Shown here: positions 21,405 to 28,149 of the stretch, piece by piece
Layout of the letters: every line of letters starts with the position of its first letter
Numbering within the stretch: position 1 is the stretch's first letter
Source of the DNA: a virus
Strand: one strand, 5' to 3'
Length of the DNA stretch: 49,960 nucleotides
Virus record (IMG/VR): IMGVR_UViG_3300035438_000328
Coordinates: 1-49,960 of that record
The notes under the pieces: generated by a model
Told to the model about the DNA's origin: nothing
The model's database searches: none
The model's input: the letters and a program-made list of their open reading frames with translations, nothing else
Program-made: the position numbers and the translations under genes

Positions 21405-21692
21405 ATGAAAATAGAACTAACAATGACCGAGCTGTTGTTAATCGTTGATATGATTAAAAATGGCATCGAACCAGAGGACAACGAAGGCACTGACTTCTAC
21501 ACTGAAGATGAACTTAATACCAAAGAAACAATGACTGACATCACTAAATGCTGGGGACACGGATGCGCCCTCAAAGAAACCTGCTACCGCTTCACCGCCT
21601 CCGAAGGTATGTATCAATCCTACTTTATGAACTCACCTATTAAGAACGGCAAGTGCGAATACCAGTGGGATACTAGCGCCAAAGAGAAATGA
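21405..21692 (+). CDS. cysteine-motif protein, function unknown
   Basis: 95 residues. A helical N-terminus (MKIELTMTELLLIVDMIKNG) is followed by a four-cysteine region, CWGHGCALKETCYRFTASEG ending NGKCEYQW. The Cys spacing (x4, x5, then a distant fourth) could hold zinc or an iron-sulfur site. It belongs to the recombination operon; the next gene starts within its stop (ATGA). Confidence 0.6.
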   Translation: MKIELTMTELLLIVDMIKNGIEPEDNEGTDFYTEDELNTKETMTDITKCWGHGCALKETCYRFTASEGMYQSYFMNSPIKNGKCEYQWDTSAKEK

Positions 21693-21937
21693 AAACAGAA
21701 AGCAATTTAAACATCACAACAAACGAAGACAGTGCTTTTAAAAAGCAAATTGAGTTTCTACTCGGTAGGGAAGTTCCATTAAGTGCATCCGAAATTAACT
21801 CATTGGCTCACCTAACAACAGGAAACCTATGGGTGATTAAAGTATTAGATAAACTAAATTTATCCATTGAAGACATCATTTACGAAAGAGATAGAGACAT
21901 TCTAAAAGCTGAAGTTCTTAACACCAACGAGAAATGA
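21689..21937 (+). CDS. 82-residue helical protein
   Basis: MKTESNLNITTNEDSAFKKQ, followed by helices (IEFLLGREVPLSASEINSLA, LWVIKVLDKLNL). ATGA overlaps at both ends. No motif recognised. Confidence 0.55.
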   Translation: MKTESNLNITTNEDSAFKKQIEFLLGREVPLSASEINSLAHLTTGNLWVIKVLDKLNLSIEDIIYERDRDILKAEVLNTNEK

Positions 21938-22083
21938 GCAAGTACATCAGTGCAGCGTTCTTTAGGGACGTAGTGAACCGCCAACGATTCGGAGGCGAAG
22001 ATGAAGGCATCAGCTTTGATTATATGTTGGAACTAATAGAACAAGAAGTAATAAAGAACTATGAAAGCACCACGATTAAATAA
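21934..22083 (+). CDS. 49-residue small protein
   Basis: ATG 21934 overlaps the previous stop by 4 bases; TAA at 22081-22083. MSKYISAAFFRDVVNRQRFG continues into an acidic helix. Size and coupling suggest it is genuine. Function unknown. Confidence 0.5.
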   Translation: MSKYISAAFFRDVVNRQRFGGEDEGISFDYMLELIEQEVIKNYESTTIK

Positions 22084-22168
22084 ACAGCATCGGAAAATGA
22101 AGATGCTTAAAATTGTTAAGTCGGATAAGCAGTTCTGCTTACAATTGCTAAATCGGGTTAACGTATAG
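22061..22168 (+). CDS. 35-residue basic peptide (uncertain)
   Basis: Frame from ATG 22061 to TAG 22166-22168, overlapping the previous gene by 23 bases: MKAPRLNKQHRKMKMLKIVK. It is lysine- and arginine-rich and could bind nucleic acid. It may be a chance frame. Confidence 0.3.
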   Translation: MKAPRLNKQHRKMKMLKIVKSDKQFCLQLLNRVNV

Positions 22169-22208
22169 GTTGACACCATCACCCAAATAGTAAACCCATA
22201 GATTGACA

Positions 22209-22310
22209 ATGAAAACAGAGACAACAGATACCACAGACCTATGCCCAGTATGCCTGCGAACAACCCAACAGATTAACGAAGGCGATAGCGACTGCTACTG
22301 CACACAATAA
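22209..22310 (+). CDS. 33-residue four-cysteine peptide (zinc-ribbon-like)
   Basis: From ATG 22209 to TAA 22308-22310: MKTETTDTTDLCPVCLRTTQ then EGDSDCYCTQ. The CPVC and CYC knuckles resemble a minimal zinc ribbon. It sits ten bases before the MazG-like gene. Confidence 0.45.
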   Translation: MKTETTDTTDLCPVCLRTTQQINEGDSDCYCTQ

Positions 22311-22319
22311 CAAAAACAA

Positions 22320-22622
22320 ATGGATACTATACTAGACCTAGAAATGAAAGTAGTAGATTGGGCACACCGCCGCAATCTAGTGCACCCCGAGAACGTAAAC
22401 AGCCAAATGCTGAAGGTTATGGAGGAAGTGGGGGAACTTGCCTCAGCCATTGCCAAGAACAAAGAAGAAGAGACCATTGACGCTATCGGAGATGTCCTCA
22501 TTACGCTGATTATTCTGTCCGCTCAGCTTGAACTTAACCCTTGGGATTGCCTAGAGGCTGCCTACGGTGAAATCAAAGAGCGAAAAGGCAAACTGGTCAA
22601 CGGAATATTTATTAAAGAATAA
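22320..22622 (+). CDS. MazG-like nucleotide pyrophosphohydrolase
   Basis: 100 residues. MLKVMEEVGELASAIAKNKE (about 30-49) holds the E-E-V-G-E-L metal-binding helix, and DAIGDVLITLIILS (about 54-67) the second acidic helix (D54, D58). These all-alpha NTP pyrophosphatases remove non-canonical nucleotides or lower alarmone levels. In phages they help keep host metabolism active. A terminator-like hairpin follows immediately. Confidence 0.85.
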   Translation: MDTILDLEMKVVDWAHRRNLVHPENVNSQMLKVMEEVGELASAIAKNKEEETIDAIGDVLITLIILSAQLELNPWDCLEAAYGEIKERKGKLVNGIFIKE

Positions 22623-22684
22623 AGTAGGAAGTCGTTGACGGCTAGTACGTTGGCGCAATTAGGGATATTTAGCCTACTTTTTTT
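22622..22684 (+). terminator. large stem-loop terminator after the MazG-like gene
   Basis: AAGTAGG 22622-22628 pairs with CCTACTT 22673-22679, with an inner GGCTA 22640-22644 / TAGCC 22670-22674 alternative, ending in seven T (22678-22684). The long loop is unusual for a plain terminator. Confidence 0.6.
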
Positions 22685-22694
22685 AAGGATATCC

Positions 22695-22725
22695 TTGCTA
22701 TTAACACTCTTATTAACTAAATTTG
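22695..22725 (+). promoter_or_regulatory. promoter of the SSB/replication operon
   Basis: TTG 22695-22697, spacer of 20, TAAATTTG 22718-22725. It is closely similar to the promoter at 19298 across the spacer, including ATTAACA and TTATTAACTA. Confidence 0.8.
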
Positions 22726-22741
22726 TTAAAAATTCATAACA

Positions 22742-23062
22742 ATGGAAAATAAATCAGAAAAAATCTTCTGCGGCTACGTTAAGTCGGTGAAGTTATGGGA
22801 CGAAGGCCAACGGGCATTTGTTGAACCACGAGAAGGAGTATCAATGCGTTTCAGCCTTTCAGTTGCTGAAATGAATGACCTTCAGCGTTACGCCACCAAG
22901 GGGGAGAAGCCTTTCGTTTCTTTCGACCTTAAGCGTAGCTCGAAGGGGTCGTACTACATTGAAGTATCCGACCCATCCACGTGGGCTCAACGTCCTCAGG
23001 CAGGTCTATCAGCGCCACAGGCTCCAAAAGCGCCCGTAGCCAATGATGACCTTCCCTTCTAG
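22742..23062 (+). CDS. ssb: single-stranded DNA-binding protein-like
   Basis: 106 residues. It is beta-rich (IFCGYVKSVKLWDEGQ, VSMRFSLSVAEMND, KPFVSFDLKRSSKGSYYIEV) with a Pro/Ala/Gln-rich linker and the acidic hydrophobic tip NDDLPF, the hallmark of SSB C-termini that recruit replication and repair partners. The OB-fold is shorter than bacterial SSB and lacks an obvious match. Function is assigned from tip, size, own promoter and neighbours. Confidence 0.7.
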   Translation: MENKSEKIFCGYVKSVKLWDEGQRAFVEPREGVSMRFSLSVAEMNDLQRYATKGEKPFVSFDLKRSSKGSYYIEVSDPSTWAQRPQAGLSAPQAPKAPVANDDLPF

Positions 23063-23444
23063 GCTTCTTGAGTCCTCGTTAGTTTACCTTGTAGGCTTTG
23101 AGTGGGGGATGGACATTCTAAAGATTGAATATCCCCTATTCTACGCCTCTACCCCTTCCAAGAAATTACATTGGTTTGAGGTGGTTACGGCCGCCTCTAC
23201 TGATGGTGTCGTGACCTTTGATAAGGTGTCGGACAAGGAATACTCTGTCATTTACTTTCCTAACAGGAAAAAGGGAGACAATGTACTACTTGTTCAAACA
23301 CATAAACTGAAGCCGACACTTACTGGATTTGAATTGGCTGACTTGATAATCAGAAGAGCCGAGATTCGGGTAGAAGAAATTATCGAGCAAGGGATATACA
23401 ATCAGCTCGAGGCCAAGAAGAGCAAGTTAACCGAACCTCAATAA
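23043..23444 (+). CDS. 133-residue protein, function unknown
   Basis: MMTFPSRLLESSLVYLVGFE from ATG 23043 (23046 is equally possible), overlapping the SSB-like gene by 20 bases in another frame. Mixed alpha/beta (HWFEVVTAASTDGVVTFDKV, EYSVIYFPNRKKGDNVLLVQ) with a charged C-terminal helix. Overlap and co-transcription suggest a replication accessory. Confidence 0.6.
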   Translation: MMTFPSRLLESSLVYLVGFEWGMDILKIEYPLFYASTPSKKLHWFEVVTAASTDGVVTFDKVSDKEYSVIYFPNRKKGDNVLLVQTHKLKPTLTGFELADLIIRRAEIRVEEIIEQGIYNQLEAKKSKLTEPQ

Positions 23445-23503
23445 AGGGAGCATCTTACTTCAGTAAGTCGGTGGCGTTATGGATACGTTAGTGCTGTCCC
23501 TTT
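23443..23503 (+). promoter_or_regulatory. stem-loop spanning a small gene's start
   Basis: AAAGGGA 23443-23449 pairs with TCCCTTT 23497-23503, continuing as AGCA/TGCT (23449-23452 with 23492-23495), enclosing CTTAC-TTCA-GTAAG (23454-23467). The ATG of the following tiny gene (23479) lies inside, so the fold may control its translation. It starts within the previous stop and could also be a weak terminator. Confidence 0.5.
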
Positions 23504-23556
23504 TATTTATAGTAATGGCCATAATTGCCATTAAAACAACACCAAAGAATAAATGA
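23479..23556 (+). CDS. 25-residue membrane peptide
   Basis: MDTLVLSLLFIVMAIIAIKT then TPKNK: one hydrophobic helix and a basic tail. Its TGA overlaps the next ATG by 4 bases (ATGA), which argues for translation. It is too short for motif evidence. Confidence 0.4.
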   Translation: MDTLVLSLLFIVMAIIAIKTTPKNK

Positions 23557-24023
23557 ATCTTCAATATTCCGCATCTAGGATGCAAACTTTTGGCATCGCC
23601 ATCTCAGACTACTATAGGATTGATATATTTTCAAGCACTCGCAAGGGAGTAGTCGTCAACCTAAGAAAGGCTTCATACTATGTGCTTCGCCGTAGGGGTA
23701 TAACATTTTCAGCTATTGCCGCAGTGTTTGATAAGAACCACGCAAGCATAATGCACGGAGCTAAAAGTTGCGCTAACCTACTTGAGGTTCGAGACCAAGA
23801 TATGCGTAAGTATGTAGATGTGATTGAACTCATCGCTAACGAAATATTTCAAGAAACCGAGGCCGACAATATGCGCCCCGAAATGAGATTAAACATATAC
23901 CGATTAAAGTTTATGGATTTCCTTATCGAGCAGGACAATCTTCTTCCCTCATTTAATTTAAGTGAGCGCAAAATGATGTCTCGAAAGATATTTAACGAAG
24001 TACATAAAGACTTCTATGAGTAA
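23553..24023 (+). CDS. DnaA domain IV-like DNA-binding protein
   Basis: 156 residues. VVNLRKASYYVLRRRGITFS, then AIAAVFDKNHASIMHGAKSC, closely follows DnaA domain IV ('R..A.yl.R.....s...ig..fg..dhstv.ha...i'), where the DHxTV-type helix (here KNHASIMH) reads DnaA boxes. There is no ATPase domain. The C-terminal 70 residues are helical and unassigned. It could mark the phage origin or interfere with host initiation. It is placed just before the primase-helicase. Confidence 0.75.
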   Translation: MNLQYSASRMQTFGIAISDYYRIDIFSSTRKGVVVNLRKASYYVLRRRGITFSAIAAVFDKNHASIMHGAKSCANLLEVRDQDMRKYVDVIELIANEIFQETEADNMRPEMRLNIYRLKFMDFLIEQDNLLPSFNLSERKMMSRKIFNEVHKDFYE

Positions 24024-24177
24024 TAGATTGGCCGCCCCCGAGGCGAAGGCCGAGTCTTTGGTTGCTATGCACGGTAAGGATGATGCCTTAAAGCACGCCG
24101 CGCAATGTATGTATATGGGCAACGACAAGGCATACAAATATTGGAATGATGTAATATTAATAATTGAATCGAAATGA
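24016..24177 (+). CDS. 53-residue small protein
   Basis: ATG 24016, TGA 24175-24177, overlapping both neighbours (8 and 4 bases). MSNRLAAPEAKAESLVAMHG, then a helix (KDDALKHAAQCMYMGNDKAY). Tight coupling to the helicase suggests a loader or accessory; no motif proves this. Confidence 0.5.
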   Translation: MSNRLAAPEAKAESLVAMHGKDDALKHAAQCMYMGNDKAYKYWNDVILIIESK

Positions 24178-26018
24178 ATCTACTAGACCAAAAAGTAACC
24201 ATATTCAAAAGCGTATTTGAAGTTGGAGCGCCGATGCACATCACCGTTCTGCAGGCACTTGAGAGAATTAAAAATGGCAAACAAATTGAGAGAATAGCCC
24301 TTATCAGGGAAGGCGAGAGAGAGCTAAAAAATAAGCTGCCCGTTGTTCTTTGGTCTGGAGTTTTTGATTCACGAAACGATGATTCTCTTACAGAACATAG
24401 CGGCCTCATCGTCATTGATATAGACCACGTAACGACATTCTCCACCGTTGAGGAAGTCAAGTCTGTCCTATGCCTTGACCAACACATTTTAGCCGTATGG
24501 ATTAGCCCCTCCGGCGATGGAATTAAAGCACTGGTGAACATAACATTCCCAGAGCGCCACAGAGACCACTTCAGGGCCCTTGAGAAGTACTTTGAGACCA
24601 AGTATAACTTAATCATTGATGCCTCCGGAAAGAATGAATCTAGGGCTTGTTTTGAGTCCTATGACCCCGAGTTGTGCATAAAGACAGCATCGAAGTTCTC
24701 CAACCTACTTACCGAAGAATACGAGCGAAAAAAGCAAGAGATTAGGACCGTACAGAAATCAACGGACTACCATCGTCTAAACATAGCGGCGCAAATGATT
24801 CGCCGTGCTCCCGATGGAGACAAGCACAGCACCTTGCTACGTGCGGCAATACTTTGCGGAGGATACATAGCAGCAGGAAGAATGGAGGAAGATGAGGTCT
24901 TCCGCGTTCTACTTCGCGAGATTGAGCGCCGCGATGTAAACAGCATTGACTCCGCTAAGAAAACAATCACCGATGGAATCGAAGAGGGAAAGCGTAAGCC
25001 TATCCACGAAACCGTTACCGAGGAAGAGAGTGTAACTCGTAAGATGAAGCTAGAGGATGGAGATATGTCCTTTATCGCTCCCGATGATTCTGATGAACGA
25101 TGGATTGATGACTTCGCAGAGGGGCGCATACAGCTTGGCCTGACAACTGGGCATCCTGAAATAGACAAACACTTTGTCTACAAGAAGGGGTTCACCATTA
25201 TCAACGGACACTCCAACATCGGCAAGACCACACTTGTGCTGCACCTTATGGTTAACGCAGCGATACGGCACAACTGGAAGTGGATTGTATACTCAAGCGA
25301 GAGCAGGACAGCCTCTATAAAGATGCGCATTATGCAGTACGCCTGCGATTTAAACATTAAGGATATGTCATTCTTGACAAGGAAGAAGGCTTATGAGTGG
25401 GTGAAAGAGCATTTTATATTCATCAACAACAACAAGGTCTTCTCCTATATGGACATCCTACTTTACTGCGAGAAGATTATGAACTACAAGCAGATAGATG
25501 GAATACTAATCGACCCCTACAACTCGCTGCGCGTAGATATGTCGCGAAACTCTGGCGTAGGCGTTCACGAATACCACTACGATGCGGCATCAGAGTTCCT
25601 TACTTTCGCCAACACAAATCAAGTGGCGCTGTGGCTAAATACTCACGCAATCACTGAGGCAGCAAGGCGACGTGGAGAGGATGGATTGCCCGTTGCTCCG
25701 GGGGCAGAGGATAGCGAACACGGGGGTAAATGGGTCAACAGGGCCGATAACTTCCTTACGTTTCATAGAAAGATTCAGCATCACGTTCCTCAAATGAAGC
25801 GCACAATGGAGTGGCACGTAAGAAAGATTCGTGAAACGGAAACCGGTGGAGATACAACGTCAATAGATAGTCCCATCCTCTTGGAAATGAATCACGCAAG
25901 GACTTCTTTTAGGACTCGCAGTGGGCAATTATTATTCCCGCCGCTTGGCACCAACTTAGAAAAAGAAGAACTTCCGGGTCACATAGAAATAAATGGTGAT
26001 TATCAAACTTCTTTTTGA
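24174..26018 (+). CDS. primase-helicase fusion (BT4734/VirE-like N-terminus plus RecA-like helicase)
   Basis: 614 residues. The N-terminal 170 residues match the BT4734/VirE_N type, an archaeo-eukaryotic-primase-like domain: IVIDIDHV (about 81-88), then AVWISPSGDGIKALV (about 107-121), giving the D-x-D and SPSG-x-GxK signatures. The C-terminal domain is a hexameric DnaB/RecA-like ATPase with Walker A NGHSNIGKTT (about 342-351), a Walker B-type hydrophobic strand ending IDPYNSL (about 447-453) and a sensor region NTHAITEAARRRGEDG. It would unwind and prime the phage fork. A RusA gene follows. Confidence 0.85.
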   Translation: MNLLDQKVTIFKSVFEVGAPMHITVLQALERIKNGKQIERIALIREGERELKNKLPVVLWSGVFDSRNDDSLTEHSGLIVIDIDHVTTFSTVEEVKSVLCLDQHILAVWISPSGDGIKALVNITFPERHRDHFRALEKYFETKYNLIIDASGKNESRACFESYDPELCIKTASKFSNLLTEEYERKKQEIRTVQKSTDYHRLNIAAQMIRRAPDGDKHSTLLRAAILCGGYIAAGRMEEDEVFRVLLREIERRDVNSIDSAKKTITDGIEEGKRKPIHETVTEEESVTRKMKLEDGDMSFIAPDDSDERWIDDFAEGRIQLGLTTGHPEIDKHFVYKKGFTIINGHSNIGKTTLVLHLMVNAAIRHNWKWIVYSSESRTASIKMRIMQYACDLNIKDMSFLTRKKAYEWVKEHFIFINNNKVFSYMDILLYCEKIMNYKQIDGILIDPYNSLRVDMSRNSGVGVHEYHYDAASEFLTFANTNQVALWLNTHAITEAARRRGEDGLPVAPGAEDSEHGGKWVNRADNFLTFHRKIQHHVPQMKRTMEWHVRKIRETETGGDTTSIDSPILLEMNHARTSFRTRSGQLLFPPLGTNLEKEELPGHIEINGDYQTSF

Positions 26019-26030
26019 TAAATTTGTATA

Positions 26031-26600
26031 ATGTATGATGAATATCAAGAACTTACAATCCCACTACCTAAGCCTCCTAGCCTTAACGCGTTTTATTCTG
26101 GGAAACATTGGACTAATCGTTTCAATGAAAAGTCTTCCTTTGGAAAAAAGGTTAAAGAAACGCTTTTATCCTTTGATAGCTTTCACGCTGACAAGATTAG
26201 TATACACCTTAGCTACAACTGTAGGTTTGACGTTGATAATACCATTGTGGCTATTAAGTTTCTTGCGGACTATTTTAAGTCTAACGGCTACATTGATGAC
26301 GACACTCCAAAGTATCTTACTTCAATTAGTTCAACATTTAATAATGGACTCGGAAAAGACGAGTTCCTAGCTAAGGTCTGTTGCTGGGGATATAAATTAA
26401 GAGAAGATGACGAAACAGCAACTATCGAGGCAGTTCTTTATAGCGATGGAGATGATTCATCACTCAACCACAAATCTGTTCGAGCAGCTTCACGACCAGC
26501 AAGGAAATCCCCTGCAAAACAAAGAGCAAGTGGAAAGGCTGCTGCAAAAATATCAAGCGGCAATAAAGGAAGAGCTAAGCGGAGTAAGGGAGGCGATTAA
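26031..26600 (+). CDS. rusA: RusA-like Holliday junction resolvase with extended tail
   Basis: 189 residues. PPSLNAFYSGKHWTNRFNEK is the RusA entry. CRFDVDNTIVAIKFLADYFK and NGYIDDDTPKYL supply the conserved acidic residues (D66, D68 region, and D90-D92) of the resolvase active site. RusA cuts four-way junctions during replication or packaging. The natural domain should end near residue 130. The last 60 residues are Ser/Arg/Lys-rich low-complexity and are encoded by DNA that also reads as another gene in a different frame (26407-26619). Confidence 0.75.
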   Translation: MYDEYQELTIPLPKPPSLNAFYSGKHWTNRFNEKSSFGKKVKETLLSFDSFHADKISIHLSYNCRFDVDNTIVAIKFLADYFKSNGYIDDDTPKYLTSISSTFNNGLGKDEFLAKVCCWGYKLREDDETATIEAVLYSDGDDSSLNHKSVRAASRPARKSPAKQRASGKAAAKISSGNKGRAKRSKGGD

Positions 26601-26619
26601 GGAATACCACAAAGAATGA
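26407..26619 (+). CDS. 70-residue helical protein overlapping the RusA gene
   Basis: MTKQQLSRQFFIAMEMIHHS then a coiled-coil-like helix (EQVERLLQKYQAAIKEELSG). It overlaps RusA for 194 bases in another frame. Its stop overlaps the glycosyltransferase ATG by 4 bases (ATGA), which supports translation. Composition is natural for a helical protein; function unknown. Confidence 0.55.
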   Translation: MTKQQLSRQFFIAMEMIHHSTTNLFEQLHDQQGNPLQNKEQVERLLQKYQAAIKEELSGVREAIKEYHKE

Positions 26620-27578
26620 TAAATGTAATCCACTTAGGAGACCTTGGCGGGGTGAACTACCACCGCTTAATCGTTCCATTTCGCAGGCTGCAATCTCAGG
26701 GCCTTAACCTTCATTGGATTGAGTCTCTTAACGAACTTAGGGATATGAATCTTGACTTGGTAGATAACTTAATTGTCTCCCGAAAGGCTTCCGTCACCAA
26801 CCATAAGGAGTTTAGCCGTATGCTTAAAAAGCATAACGTGAGATTGATTCTCGATAACGATGATTACTGGGTGTTGAATCCAGAGAATCCGGCGCGCCAG
26901 ATATACGAAACATACTACGGGCCAGACATTAAGAAAACCATTAAGATTGCTGACGTAATATGGACACCCTCAACCTACTTAGCCAAGCTAATGAGGGCTG
27001 TCAACCCCTCTGCAATTATTGAATTTGTAAACAATGCAATCGACACTACGGAACGGCAATGGGCCGAGCAATCCAAGCGACGCTCTTCTGCTGTTCGCTT
27101 TGGCTATGTTGGCGCTATGGCTCACATACACGACGTTAAATCCATAGGCTACGACTTCTCTAAAGTAAACACCTTCGGAGTAAGTGGAATGGATTACGAT
27201 GATATATTAAAGTACGACAAGACATCCCCTCCGAAAGACATCTGGAGCTACGGACAGCTGTATAGGCAGTTTGACGTCAGCCTTGTGCCATTGATTAAAA
27301 ATAGATTCAACTCCAGCAAGAGCGACCTAAAGATTGTTGAGGCAGCAGCGACCCATACAGCAGTAATAGCCTCAAACACAACGCCATACAATGCCTCAAT
27401 CATCCACGGAGAGACTGGTCTCTTGGCCTCTACCCCTAGCGAGTGGGCGGAATGCATTGAAATGATGGACAAGAAATTAGCTAAAAAGCTATCCGACAAC
27501 CTTCACGATGCAATTAAGGACTCGCCAAACCACAATTTGGATTTGGTTAATCTGAAAAGAATCAAGTACTTAACGTAG
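26616..27578 (+). CDS. glycosyltransferase, GT-B fold (family 4-like)
   Basis: 320 residues. MINVIHLGDLGGVNYHRLIV is the N-terminal Rossmann entry. LILDNDDYWVLNP and the DVIWTPSTYL segment are typical of GT-B phage and surface glycosyltransferases. FGYVGAMAHIHDVKSI opens the second domain, and NSSKSDLKIVEAAATHTAVI plus GETGLLAS form the donor-binding E-x7-E-like loop. It would move a nucleotide-sugar residue onto an acceptor. The acceptor is unknown: DNA bases, a host glycan or a virion protein. It is the last gene of the rightward unit. Confidence 0.75.
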   Translation: MINVIHLGDLGGVNYHRLIVPFRRLQSQGLNLHWIESLNELRDMNLDLVDNLIVSRKASVTNHKEFSRMLKKHNVRLILDNDDYWVLNPENPARQIYETYYGPDIKKTIKIADVIWTPSTYLAKLMRAVNPSAIIEFVNNAIDTTERQWAEQSKRRSSAVRFGYVGAMAHIHDVKSIGYDFSKVNTFGVSGMDYDDILKYDKTSPPKDIWSYGQLYRQFDVSLVPLIKNRFNSSKSDLKIVEAAATHTAVIASNTTPYNASIIHGETGLLASTPSEWAECIEMMDKKLAKKLSDNLHDAIKDSPNHNLDLVNLKRIKYLT

Positions 27579-27598
27579 TCTTACCCCTGACCTACGTT
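27572..27598. terminator. stem-loop at the convergence of the two large units
   Basis: AACGTAG 27572-27578 pairs with CTACGTT 27592-27598 around a 13-base loop. It includes the stop codons of both converging genes. A short T-rich stretch follows on the plus strand. It could act as a bidirectional terminator, weak by pairing. Confidence 0.45.
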
Positions 27599-27715
27599 TA
27601 ATTTAGCGTAGTTCTTGCTGTTCTTAGACTTAGAGTACTTAGTCTTAGAATGAATGCCGGGACGCTTCTTGCGCGGCTTACGCAAATTCATTTGTATTTC
27701 TTTTACTTTAGCCAT
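27581..27715 (-). CDS. 44-residue highly basic conserved phage protein
   Basis: ATG 27713-27715, TAA 27581-27583. MAKVKEIQMNLRKPRKKRPG followed by IHSKTKYSKSKNSKNYAKLN and VGQG. The sequence 'KPRKKRPGIHSKTK.S..K.S..Y.K...GQG' is a pattern I recognise from many Bacteroidetes phages, always near virion genes. It is probably nucleic-acid binding or packaged in the head. It overlaps the spanin-like gene by 13 bases. Confidence 0.75.
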   Translation of the reverse strand: MAKVKEIQMNLRKPRKKRPGIHSKTKYSKSKNSKNYAKLNVGQG

Positions 27716-28149
27716 CTAGCTATAAGTTTATAAATTAGTAGGGATAACAAAAGTGCTATGATAAATAAAAGCATAGCGTCCTTTAGCTTGTCAATACGCG
27801 TTTTAGGATTGGGCACGTATTCAATAACGGGGACTTTTACCTCTACATTCCTTATGATGTTATAGGGCTTTACTTTAGTCTTTACAATATATTTATCCTG
27901 ATACTTAATGATGGTAGTCTCAACAGTATCGTTGCTTACCACAACGCTGTCACTCCCAGAAAAAGAAACTGTATCCGCATACACAATCTCTTTTGTTACA
28001 ACAGTGTCCGTTTTTACTATCACTCTTTCTTGAAGCAGCGAAGGATTTAGCTGCGTGGCTCGATTCAAGTGCCAAGTCGCTCTTTTGTTTGCCGAGCATC
28101 CCACCATCAGTGTGCTCAGCATCAAAAAAATTGTAGTCCATTTATTCAT
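27703..28149 (-). CDS. u-spanin-like lysis protein
   Basis: 148 residues. The N-terminus is a lipoprotein signal ending at LMVGC (lipobox, Cys18). The C-terminus is a hydrophobic helix (LLFIIALLLSLLIYKLI) followed by a basic end. The middle is beta-rich (VIVKTDTVVTKEIVYADTVS). Lipid anchor outside, membrane helix inside and a beta ectodomain form the unimolecular spanin plan that joins inner and outer membranes at lysis. It overlaps the giant gene's end by 8 bases. Confidence 0.75.
   Translation of the reverse strand: MNKWTTIFLMLSTLMVGCSANKRATWHLNRATQLNPSLLQERVIVKTDTVVTKEIVYADTVSFSGSDSVVVSNDTVETTIIKYQDKYIVKTKVKPYNIIRNVEVKVPVIEYVPNPKTRIDKLKDAMLLFIIALLLSLLIYKLIARWLK

Noticed and set aside
26019-26026. 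TAAATTTG as a promoter of the RusA gene
   Set aside because: The start site would fall at or past the ATG and no TTG lies at the right distance; the helicase transcript can cover the gene.
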